From an uncultured Oscillospiraceae bacterium (GTDB lineage Bacteria; Bacillota; Clostridia; Oscillospirales; Oscillospiraceae), in assembly GCA_934622035.1 (NCBI GenBank), contig CAKTVG010000014.1:1-64000 (forward strand): a stretch of DNA of 64,000 nt. Reading direction: 5' to 3'. A program made the position numbers and the translations under genes. Numbering within the stretch: position 1 is the stretch's first letter; each line of letters opens with the position of its first letter. The notes beneath the pieces were generated by a model. It was not told where the DNA came from and did not search any database. It saw only the letters and a list, made by a program, of their open reading frames with translations. Of this stretch, positions 1 through 6,507 are shown piece by piece.

Positions 1-13
1 CGCTCTTAGCTTT
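1..13 (-). rRNA. Extreme 5' end of a 23S rRNA (partial)
   Basis: Read on the minus strand, the left edge ends in AAAGCTAAGAGCG, which resembles the first bases of Bacillota 23S rRNA, usually followed by the conserved CACGGTGGATGCC. Only about a dozen bases lie in the window, so the call rests on this short match, on the leader to its right and on the rRNA-grade promoters at 238-361. The bases do not resemble a 16S start. The exact mature 5' end cannot be set. Confidence 0.6.
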
Positions 14-232
14 AACTCAAGAATTTCTTCGTTGGCTATTCTTCACAATCTCAGTAATTTCTCACTGACATCATTCTTTAGAACAACTCAATTAAATATT
101 TTAATCATTTTGTCCTTGGTGTTTGTTCATGTTTCTCGTTGTTTAATTTACAAGGTACACCGCTGCATTCGCAGCCTATTGAAAAAGCTGTCCGCTTCAT
201 CATCGGGTCGAACCCTCCGTCGCGGCGCATCT
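14..232 (-). other. Leader of the 23S rRNA transcript, no 16S gene
   Basis: This AT-rich stretch contains, on the minus strand, GTACCTTGTAAATTAAACAA and AACACCAAGGACAAAATGA, phrases of the kind found in the spacer just before 23S genes of Clostridia (boxA-like antitermination and processing region). It runs straight from the promoters to the 23S start. No 16S 3' end (the anti-Shine-Dalgarno sequence) and no tRNA is present. A small GC hairpin, GCTGCG/CGCAGC, lies near 162-176. Confidence 0.55.
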
Positions 233-237
233 TTTAC

Positions 238-266
238 ATAATAGCACGTGGAACCGTTTTTGTCAA
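238..266 (-). promoter_or_regulatory. Proximal rRNA promoter
   Basis: On the minus strand TTGACA (261-266) and TATTAT (238-243) are separated by exactly 17 bases, with TGC just before the -10. This is near-perfect sigma-A spacing and sequence. It points left into the 23S leader. Confidence 0.8.
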
Positions 267-332
267 CACCTTTTTTCGATCTTTTTCAAAATCTTTCAGG
301 CGCTCACTCGGCTTTCCCGAACGCGCTTGAAT

Positions 333-361
333 ATTCTAGCAGGGATTCCCCGTTTTGTCAA
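333..361 (-). promoter_or_regulatory. Distal rRNA promoter
   Basis: A second minus-strand promoter has TTGACA (356-361), a 17-base spacer and TAGAAT (333-338), again with TGC before the -10. It lies about 95 bases upstream of the proximal promoter. Both share the phrase GTGTTGACAAAA, as expected for tandem rRNA promoters. Confidence 0.8.
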
Positions 362-379
362 CACTTTTTTTAGATTTTC

Positions 380-1348
380 TTAATCTTTTTTTACTTTTAC
401 CACTGCTAGTAGCAAAAGTGGTATCACACCCCAAAATATTGCGGTCCCCACCGCCAGAAAGCCCGCCCCGCAAACGCCGCTCAGGGCGATTGCCCCGCTT
501 CCGAGAAGAAAATTTCCGGCCGGGCTCCATTTTTCATATGGCGGGCACAGAACACCCAGAATTTCCGCATTGACGAGGCAGACCAGCGCCAGCAGGCAGA
601 AGCCGCCCGCGGTCAGCGCCGCCGAAACGACCGCCTCAAACCGCTCCATCGCGCCGAACAGCGACAGGCTCTTGCTCATCGCGTAGAAGCCCAGAGACTC
701 CGCGTCCGCGATTTCCGGAGAAAGGCAGCCCGCCGTGACAATTCCCGCGAGAACCGCCGTCAGAATTCCGCCCGCCGCCCAGAGGCTCACTCTTCCACGG
801 CCGCGGCAGTATCCGGTCAGGTACAGCGCGCCTAGCGGCAGCAGAGCAGCTGGAAGCACCGCCCACCGCGGCTGCGTTACCGGCGCAAGCCATTGTCCCC
901 GCACCTGCGGAAGCGACACGCCGAACAGGACGCCGTACAGAATCACAAAGAAGAAAAAGCAGATCGCGCCCGCGCGCACAACGGCGCTCACACCCTTCCC
1001 TGCCGCATACGCCGCCAGAAGCAGAAGCAGTAGCCCGATCAGGAGAAATGCGCCGCCATCCGGGTAAATTCCGCAGAGCCATCGCCCCGCGGCACCCAGC
1101 GCCAGCACATTCCACGCCAGCGTCAGCCATAGCGCAATCCGCCCGGCCCGGCTCTGCGCCCCGGTGCGCGCAGGATTTGTCTCTTTTTTCCGACACAGCA
1201 GCAGCGCTATACCCAGCAGCGCCGCCGTGCCGAGGCTCGCAAGCCCCGCCCACAGCCAGCCGGCGCGGGGCAGAATCGCAATCGCCGGAACGGTGAACGC
1301 CCCAAAGGTCAGCGCGCAGAGCTGGCGCGGCAAAATCTTATTTTCCAT
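380..1348 (-). CDS. gerAB: GerAB-type spore germination permease
   Basis: This is an integral membrane protein of about 322 residues in the GerAB/amino acid permease superfamily, the subunit thought to bind germinants in the inner spore membrane. It has many hydrophobic helices. The stretch FYAMSKSLSLFGAMERFEA near residues 215-235 matches the family's 'slsl..fleRlEa' segment. The start was set at ATG 1348 because GGAGG sits about 6 bases upstream; a longer frame to 1444 has an atypical Arg-rich N terminus. It is somewhat shorter than the usual 360 residues. It is the last gene of the gerAA, gerAC-like, gerAB operon and overlaps the previous gene by 11 bases. Confidence 0.8.
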   Translation of the reverse strand: MENKILPRQLCALTFGAFTVPAIAILPRAGWLWAGLASLGTAALLGIALLLCRKKETNPARTGAQSRAGRIALWLTLAWNVLALGAAGRWLCGIYPDGGAFLLIGLLLLLLAAYAAGKGVSAVVRAGAICFFFFVILYGVLFGVSLPQVRGQWLAPVTQPRWAVLPAALLPLGALYLTGYCRGRGRVSLWAAGGILTAVLAGIVTAGCLSPEIADAESLGFYAMSKSLSLFGAMERFEAVVSAALTAGGFCLLALVCLVNAEILGVLCPPYEKWSPAGNFLLGSGAIALSGVCGAGFLAVGTAIFWGVIPLLLLAVVKVKKD

Positions 1349-1799
1349 CCGGCGCCTCCGGCAGGGAAACCGTCTCGTCACGCGCCAGCGCAGCGGCGGC
1401 ATCGCCCACGGTGACGCCGCTTTCATGCGCGTTGAGCAGCGCATTCAACCCCTTCGCCGGGCGCAGCTCCGCCGCGTGATAGATCTGCGCCGCCGGGCGC
1501 AGGCAGCCGGAATCCACGATCTCCGGCAGCAGCTTTTCCGCCGCCCCGCACAGCACAAGCTGCTCCGCCGTGTCAAAAAAGACGTCTCCCGGCGCGTTTT
1601 CCCGCAGGTTTTCAACCGCCTCGCGCCAGTTTCCTCCTCGTCCCTCTCCCTGCTCGCTGCGCAGGTATACGCCCTCCGCATCCGCCTCGACCTGCACGGT
1701 CCGCAGCGGCAGTAGCCGCGCGGTGTCGCGCGTGCGGAAGGGCATACCGAACCAGACGGCCAGCACGGCGGCCGCCAGTCCGGCGATCCAAGCCTTCAT
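1338..1799 (-). CDS. Short GerAC-like germination protein
   Basis: This is a 153-residue protein with an N-terminal hydrophobic segment (residues 3-20) and a domain resembling the N-terminal part of Ger(x)C germination proteins: a pattern of the kind 'eAvenL....g.vffdtaeqlvlcg.aa..llpeivd'. Full GerAC proteins are lipoproteins of about 370 residues. This one has no lipobox cysteine after the signal segment and lacks the C-terminal two thirds. Its place between gerAA and gerAB supports a GerAC role. It may be a naturally minimal form or a decayed remnant; the frame is intact and coupled to gerAB. Confidence 0.6.
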   Translation of the reverse strand: MKAWIAGLAAAVLAVWFGMPFRTRDTARLLPLRTVQVEADAEGVYLRSEQGEGRGGNWREAVENLRENAPGDVFFDTAEQLVLCGAAEKLLPEIVDSGCLRPAAQIYHAAELRPAKGLNALLNAHESGVTVGDAAAALARDETVSLPEAPDGK

Positions 1800-1803
1800 A
1801 GCC

Positions 1804-3267
1804 TCACTCCTGTCTGCGCAGGTCCTGCGGATGCAGGGCGCTGTCGCGGAATTTATTTCGAATCAGACGCCGCCGCAGCAGGCTGTTTTTCCCGGAAACG
1901 GCGGAAAACGGCGCAAGATAGGGCTGTCCAAGCGATTCCAGGCCGGAGAGATGCACGAGAAGCGCCAGCGCGCCGAGCGTCATGCCGTAAAGTCCCGCAA
2001 GGCTGGCCAGCACCGCCAGCACCAGCCGCCACAGGCGCAGCGCCGCCGCAAGCCCCCGCCCCGGCAGGGCAAAGCCGCAGATGCCCGCCGCCGCAACGAC
2101 GATCAGCGCCGCCGGGGAAATCAACTTTGCCTCCACCGCCGCCGTACCGACGACCAGGCCGCCGATGATGGACAAGCTCTGCCCGACCGACTGCGGCAGA
2201 GAGACGCTCGCCTCCTGCAAAAGCTCAAAGGCCACGAGCAGCCCCAGCACCTCCAGAATCGTCGGGAAGGGCACGCTCTGCTTGCTTTCGATCACGGCCT
2301 CGAGCAGCTGCGTCGGCAGCATCTCCGGATGGAAGGCCGCCATGGCCACATACAACGCCGGGAGAAACAACCCCGCCAGCATGGCAAGGTAGCGCAGAAC
2401 CCGCAGAAAGGAGGCCGAAAGATAGTCCATTCCCTGATCCTCCGCCGAGATCATCAGATAGCCCAGATCGACCGGCGCGAGGTAGCCCTGCGGCAGGCCG
2501 TCGACAAGCAGGCCGACCCGTCCGTCGAGCAGTCCCTGGGCAAAGCGGTCGGTCCGCTCGGTGTATTGCAGCAGGGGAAAGGCCGTCGGCCGCGAGCCGG
2601 TGACATATTCCTCCACCGCGGAGGGCGTAATCAGGCCGTCAATGTCGATGGCGTCGAGCCGCGCCTTCATTTTCTCCACCAGCGCGGGATCGGTCAGGCC
2701 GTCGATATACGCAACGGAGACGTTCGTCAGGCTCCGCCGCCCGACCTTCGTCTCGTACAGGCGCAGCGCGGGCGTGCGCAGGTGGCGGCGCAGCAGGCTC
2801 GTGTTCGTGCGGACGGTTTCCGTGAAGGCGTCCTTCGGCCCCTTGACGGTATTCTCCACCTCCGGCGCGGAGGGCGAACGCTTCTCGCCGGTCTTGTCCT
2901 CAAAGGCAATGGCGCCCGCGCCGGGAAACAGTGCGACGGCAAAGCCGTTGACGAGCTTGTTCGCCGCGTCGTCGAGCTTTTTGCACGGCTCGGCGACGGA
3001 GTTGTAGACCGTCGAGTGCAGCGCCCGCTCATACAGTGCGGCAGCGTTTTCCGCAGAGCTGTCCTGCATCAGGGGCTTGACGACAAACTCCGAAATATCG
3101 CCTCCGGAGGTCAGTCCGTCGATCGCATATACATATATAATAATTTCGCCGATGTGCAGCTCGCGGCGGTTGAAATCTCCCGCGCCGTCAAAGACCGCGC
3201 GGATATTCTCATCCGTGAGCGCACCGGCATAGCTGCCGTCCGGACGGCGAAGGCCGCTTGTTTCCAT
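1804..3267 (-). CDS. gerAA: GerAA-type spore germination protein
   Basis: This 487-residue protein has the GerA layout: a soluble N-terminal half (residues 1-280) carrying the KGPKDAF segment near 142-148 and the 'rtDrfaqgLLdGRVGLLVDGlPq' segment near 239-260, then hydrophobic helices from about 290 to 440. GerA proteins form the germinant receptor complex in the inner membrane of the spore, recently shown for GerAA to form oligomeric channels. ATG 3267 is preceded by GAGGTGAG. The gene heads a minus-strand operon and is followed after 4 bases by the gerAC-like gene. Its presence implies a spore-forming host. Confidence 0.9.
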   Translation of the reverse strand: METSGLRRPDGSYAGALTDENIRAVFDGAGDFNRRELHIGEIIIYVYAIDGLTSGGDISEFVVKPLMQDSSAENAAALYERALHSTVYNSVAEPCKKLDDAANKLVNGFAVALFPGAGAIAFEDKTGEKRSPSAPEVENTVKGPKDAFTETVRTNTSLLRRHLRTPALRLYETKVGRRSLTNVSVAYIDGLTDPALVEKMKARLDAIDIDGLITPSAVEEYVTGSRPTAFPLLQYTERTDRFAQGLLDGRVGLLVDGLPQGYLAPVDLGYLMISAEDQGMDYLSASFLRVLRYLAMLAGLFLPALYVAMAAFHPEMLPTQLLEAVIESKQSVPFPTILEVLGLLVAFELLQEASVSLPQSVGQSLSIIGGLVVGTAAVEAKLISPAALIVVAAAGICGFALPGRGLAAALRLWRLVLAVLASLAGLYGMTLGALALLVHLSGLESLGQPYLAPFSAVSGKNSLLRRRLIRNKFRDSALHPQDLRRQE

Positions 3268-3283
3268 GGTCTCACCTCTTTGC

Positions 3284-3312
3284 CAGTATGCCCCGTTCCT
3301 TCGTGATTATGC
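3284..3312 (-). promoter_or_regulatory. Possible sigma-G-like promoter of the ger operon
   Basis: On the minus strand GCATA (3308-3312) and CATACTG (3284-3290) are 17 bases apart, close to the sigma-G pattern GHATR-N18-CATWMTA expected for germination receptor genes. The predicted start would leave a leader of only about 10 bases that barely includes the ribosome site, so the call is tentative. Confidence 0.3.
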
Positions 3313-3349
3313 CCAAAAAACGCCATGCAACTTTGTGTATAATCCCAAG

Positions 3350-3379
3350 TTGCAGCCGTGTCGCCAAAAATGTTATGAT
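3350..3379 (+). promoter_or_regulatory. Promoter of the msmX leader
   Basis: TTGCAG (3350-3355) and the extended -10 TGTTATGAT (3371-3379) fit a sigma-A promoter with an 18-base spacer. Transcription would start near 3386, about 170 bases before the msmX start codon. The -35 overlaps one arm of the inverted repeat GCAACTT (3327-3333) / AAGTTGC (3347-3353), a possible operator. Confidence 0.55.
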
Positions 3380-3385
3380 ATATGC

Positions 3386-3555
3386 AGCAAGGTAGGCTCG
3401 TCTACTCCACAAAATAGACGATGACCGCCGGAAAAGGAGGATAACACCAACCGCAGGGCTTGCGGTGCGGCAGTGTGGAGACCTGTCGTAATGCGCCGCG
3501 CGAAAGCGGGCGCGAGGTATGGGCTAGCGGAGGCTCCCGTACCAGAGCCGGTTGC
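3386..3555 (+). ncRNA. Structured 5' leader of msmX, class unknown
   Basis: The leader is rich in nested pairings: CGTCTA (3399-3404)/TAGACG (3415-3420); CTCCACA (3405-3411)/TGTGGAG (3474-3480), which would exclude the first; ACCGCA (3450-3455)/TGCGGT (3461-3466); ACCT..CGCCGC with a GCGAAA loop and GCGGGCG..AGGT (3481-3518); and GGCTC (3532-3536)/GAGCC (3545-3549). The only GGAGG near the start codon (3529-3533) is partly inside the last stem and 22 bases from the ATG. This looks like a cis-regulatory RNA. I could not match it to TPP, SAM, cobalamin, glycine, T-box, c-di-GMP, SRP, RNase P or tmRNA signatures. Confidence 0.45.
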
Positions 3556-4731
3556 ATGGCAAGTGTAACACTGAAAGACATCAAGAAAATCTACCCCAAC
3601 ACCGAAACGAAGAAGAAAAAGCACAAGAAGGGCGAGCCGGAAGAGAAGAAGCACAATCTTCAGATCACGGACGAAGGCGTCGTTGCCGTTCAGAAGTTCT
3701 CTCTGGACATCAAGGACCGCGAGTTCATCGTTCTGGTCGGCCCCTCCGGCTGCGGCAAGTCCACCACCCTGCGTATGATCGCCGGTTTGGAGGAGATCAC
3801 CGAGGGCGAGCTGTACATCGGCGACCGCCTGGTCAACGACGTTGCCCCCAAGGATCGCGATATCGCGATGGTTTTCCAGAACTACGCTCTGTATCCCCAT
3901 ATGACCGTGTATGAAAATATGGCGTTCTCCCTGAAGCTCAAGAAGGTGCCGAAGAAGGAGATCGACAAGAAGGTGCGCGAGGCCGCGGAGATCCTCGGCA
4001 TCACCGAATACCTCGACCGCAAGCCGAAGGCTCTGTCCGGCGGCCAGCGCCAGCGTGTCGCCATCGGCCGCGCCATCGTGCGTGACCCGCAGGTTCTGCT
4101 GATGGACGAGCCGCTGTCCAACCTGGACGCAAAGCTGCGTAACCAGATGCGTGCCGAGATCATCAAGCTCCGCTCCCGCATCAACACCACCTTCATCTAT
4201 GTTACCCACGACCAGACCGAGGCTATGACCCTGGGCGACCGCATCGTCATCATGCGCGACGGCTTCATCCAGCAGATCGGCACCCCGCAGGAGGTCTTCA
4301 ACCATCCGCTGAACCTCTTCGTCGCCGGCTTCATCGGCACGCCGCAGATGAACTTCTTCCACGGCGCGAAGCTCGTGAAGAAGCAGGAGGGCTACGCCGT
4401 TGATCTCCTCGGCCGCCACATCGTCCTCGATCAGACGCGCCAGAAGCTTCTGTCCGAGCGCAATCAGGAAGAGTGCGACGTCATCGTCGGCATCCGTCCG
4501 GTGCATCTGCATGTTGCCCAGCAGGGCCTGTCCGCCACCATCGACGTTTCCGAAATGATGGGCAGCGAGATGCACCTGCATCTGACCGTCAACGGCCAGG
4601 ACGTCATCGCCATCATCCCGACTGCCGGCCTGAACCTGGACGACGTCCAGAGCGGCAAGCAGACGCACTTCGACTTCGACCCGATGCTCATGCATCTGTT
4701 CGACCCGAAGACCGAAAAGAACCTGATCTGA
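3556..4731 (+). CDS. msmX: MsmX/UgpC-type ATPase for carbohydrate ABC importers
   Basis: This 391-residue ABC ATPase of the MsmX/MalK group energises several sugar importers in Bacillota. Walker A GPSGCGKST is at residues 62-70, followed by the LSGGQRQRVA signature, Walker B VLLMDEPLSNLD, the switch histidine in YVTHDQTEA and a C-terminal TOBE-like regulatory region. No permease or binding protein is adjacent, as is usual for this shared ATPase. Residues 17-33 form a Lys-rich insertion (TKKKKHKKGEPEEKK) between the first strand and the core, not seen in B. subtilis MsmX. The start at 3556 was chosen because upstream codons do not match the family, although no normal ribosome site precedes it. 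Confidence 0.9.
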   Translation: MASVTLKDIKKIYPNTETKKKKHKKGEPEEKKHNLQITDEGVVAVQKFSLDIKDREFIVLVGPSGCGKSTTLRMIAGLEEITEGELYIGDRLVNDVAPKDRDIAMVFQNYALYPHMTVYENMAFSLKLKKVPKKEIDKKVREAAEILGITEYLDRKPKALSGGQRQRVAIGRAIVRDPQVLLMDEPLSNLDAKLRNQMRAEIIKLRSRINTTFIYVTHDQTEAMTLGDRIVIMRDGFIQQIGTPQEVFNHPLNLFVAGFIGTPQMNFFHGAKLVKKQEGYAVDLLGRHIVLDQTRQKLLSERNQEECDVIVGIRPVHLHVAQQGLSATIDVSEMMGSEMHLHLTVNGQDVIAIIPTAGLNLDDVQSGKQTHFDFDPMLMHLFDPKTEKNLI

Positions 4732-4740
4732 TAACAAATT

Positions 4741-4776
4741 ATCCCGTCCGGCGTTCTGCCGGATGGGATTTTCACT
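4741..4776 (+). terminator. Terminator of msmX
   Basis: ATCCCGTCCGGC (4741-4752) pairs with GCCGGATGGGAT (4758-4769), a 12 bp stem with one G-U, loop GTTCT, followed by the T-rich TTTCACTTCTTT. It starts 9 bases after the stop codon. Confidence 0.85.
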
Positions 4777-4818
4777 TCTTTATTATTCCTATTCCCTTTT
4801 TCCATTTCCTATTGCTAA

Positions 4819-4854
4819 AAAAACGGCAAGCATCCTCAGATGCTTGCCGTTTTT
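4819..4854 (-). terminator. Terminator of tRNA-Gly, bidirectional
   Basis: ACGGCAAGCATC (4823-4834) and GATGCTTGCCGT (4839-4850) form a perfect 12 bp stem with a 4-base loop. T runs flank it on both strands, so it ends the tRNA transcript and backs up the msmX terminator. Confidence 0.85.
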
Positions 4855-4930
4855 TGGAGCGGGTGACGAGGCTCGAACTCGCTACCTCCACCTTGGCAAG
4901 GTGGCGCTCTACCGGATGAGCTACACCCGC
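4855..4930 (-). tRNA. tRNA-Gly(GCC)
   Basis: On the minus strand a 76-base cloverleaf has acceptor arms GCGGGTG/CACCCGC, D arm AGCTCATCCGGTAGAGC, the anticodon loop TTGCCAA (anticodon GCC), TΨC loop GTTCGAG and an encoded CCA end after discriminator T. It stands alone with its own promoter and terminator. Confidence 0.95.
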
Positions 4931-4949
4931 AAACTCAATTGCGGATATT

Positions 4950-4978
4950 ATTATAACGGCGGAAGGCGCATTTGTCAA
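4950..4978 (-). promoter_or_regulatory. Promoter of tRNA-Gly
   Basis: On the minus strand TTGACA (4973-4978), a 17-base spacer and TATAAT (4950-4955) are a full consensus sigma-A promoter, about 20 bases upstream of the tRNA 5' end. Confidence 0.9.
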
Positions 4979-5022
4979 GAAGAATTTTCACGCTTTTCCG
5001 CGGCAATTCCTCTGCGGAGAAC

Positions 5023-5051
5023 TTGCAAAGCCGCGGGAAAAATGATAAAAT
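5023..5051 (+). promoter_or_regulatory. Promoter of the miaB-mutS operon
   Basis: TTGCAA (5023-5028), a 17-base spacer and TAAAAT (5046-5051) lie about 40 bases before the miaB start. Confidence 0.65.
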
Positions 5052-5088
5052 AAAATACTAAAAAGACACAACTTCGGAGGAAAACCTC

Positions 5089-6504
5089 TTGGAAACGAAA
5101 ACAACCGTCATCCCGCGCGAAGCCCTGGAGCGTCAGGCCGCCCTGTGCGGAGAAATTCAGGAATATTGGCAGGCGCAGGGCGTCATGCCCCTCGCCTTTG
5201 TGGACACCTACGGCTGTCAGCAGAATGAGGCGGATTCCGAGCGCATCCGCGGCATGCTGCAATGCGCCGGCTACGGCCTCACGGACACCGAGGAGGGCGC
5301 GGACGTCATCGTTCTGAACACCTGCGCCGTCCGCGAGCACGCCGAGCAGCGCGTGTTCGGCAACGTCGGCGCGCTGGTGCACACCAAGCGACGCCACCCG
5401 CGGCAGAAGATTTTCGTCTGCGGCTGCATGATGGGCCAGCCGCAGGTGGCCGAGCGCATCAGGAAGTCCTATCCGCATGTGGACGGCGTCTTCTCCACGC
5501 ACCACCTCTGGGAATTCCCGGAGCTGCTGCTGCACGTGCTGAAAACCGGCAAGCGCGTCTTTGCCACGGAGGATTCCGCCGGCTCCATCGCCGAGCACAT
5601 CCCCATCGTGCGGACGAACACGCTCAAGGCGTGGGTTTCCGTCATGTACGGCTGCAACAATTTCTGCTCCTACTGCATCGTGCCCTATGTGCGCGGCCGC
5701 GAGCGCAGCCGCCGTCCGGAGGATGTGCTGGAGGAGTGCCGCGGGCTGATCGCCGCGGGCTACAAGGAGATCACCCTCCTCGGTCAGAACGTCAATTCCT
5801 ATGGCAAAGACCTTGGTCTCGGCGTTGACTTTGCCGACCTGATGGCACAGGTGGCGGAGCTTCCGGGCGAATTCCGCCTGCGCTTCATGACCTCCCACCC
5901 CAAGGACGCCAGCCGCAAGCTCTTTGACACCATCGCGAAATATCCCAAGATCTGCAAGCAGTTTCACCTGCCCTTCCAGTCCGGCAGCGACCGCATCTTA
6001 AAGCTCATGAACCGCCGCTACACGGCCGGGCAGTACCTCTCCCTCGTGGATTACGGCCGCAGCCTCATGCCGGAGCTGGTGCTCACGAGCGACGTCATCG
6101 TCGGCTTCCCCGGCGAGACGGAGGAGGATTTTGAGGACACCATCCGCCTGATCGAGCGTGTGCGCTACGACGCGCTGTTCACCTTTATTTTCTCTCCGCG
6201 CGAGGGCACGCCCGCTGCCAAAATGGACGACCCCACGCCCAAGGCGGACAAAAACCGCCGCTTCGACCGCCTGGTTGCGGTGCAGAACCGTATTTCCGAG
6301 GAAAAGCACCGCGCCTATATCGGCAAAACCGTCCGCGTCCTGGTCGACGGCCGCGACGGCGAATCCCTCACCTCTCGAACCGACGGCGGCCGCCTCGTGC
6401 GCTTCGCCGGGGACGACCGCCTGATCGGGCAATTTCTTGACGTAAAGATCACCGGCTGCACGACCTGGAGTCTGACCGGGCGCTTAGAAAAAGAAACGGA
6501 GTAA
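5089..6504 (+). CDS. miaB: tRNA-2-methylthio-N6-dimethylallyladenosine synthase
   Basis: MiaB adds the 2-methylthio group to i6A37 of tRNAs reading UNN codons. The 471-residue protein has the expected order: an N-terminal MTTase domain whose auxiliary cluster cysteines are C43, C79 and C113, the radical SAM motif C189-NNF-C193-SY-C196, and a C-terminal TRAM domain. The start is TTG at 5089, supported by GGAGG 8 bases upstream; no ATG fits better. It leads an operon with mutS (3-base gap), and the dimethylallyl transferase MiaA that makes its substrate is encoded downstream in the same run. Confidence 0.95.
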   Translation: METKTTVIPREALERQAALCGEIQEYWQAQGVMPLAFVDTYGCQQNEADSERIRGMLQCAGYGLTDTEEGADVIVLNTCAVREHAEQRVFGNVGALVHTKRRHPRQKIFVCGCMMGQPQVAERIRKSYPHVDGVFSTHHLWEFPELLLHVLKTGKRVFATEDSAGSIAEHIPIVRTNTLKAWVSVMYGCNNFCSYCIVPYVRGRERSRRPEDVLEECRGLIAAGYKEITLLGQNVNSYGKDLGLGVDFADLMAQVAELPGEFRLRFMTSHPKDASRKLFDTIAKYPKICKQFHLPFQSGSDRILKLMNRRYTAGQYLSLVDYGRSLMPELVLTSDVIVGFPGETEEDFEDTIRLIERVRYDALFTFIFSPREGTPAAKMDDPTPKADKNRRFDRLVAVQNRISEEKHRAYIGKTVRVLVDGRDGESLTSRTDGGRLVRFAGDDRLIGQFLDVKITGCTTWSLTGRLEKETE

Positions 6505-6507
6505 ACT

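Noticed and set aside
1..340. 16S rRNA or a linked 16S-23S spacer at the left edge
   Set aside because: No 16S 3' end or tRNA is present between the promoters and the left edge.
390..425. Inverted repeat TACCACT/AGTGGTA as a terminator of gerAB
   Set aside because: It lies inside the gerAB coding end and is followed by A-rich, not T-rich, sequence on the minus strand.
3460..3555. Upstream extension of msmX to the start at 3460
   Set aside because: The added residues do not resemble the family and the stretch is a folded leader; the ATG at 3556 gives the usual N terminus.
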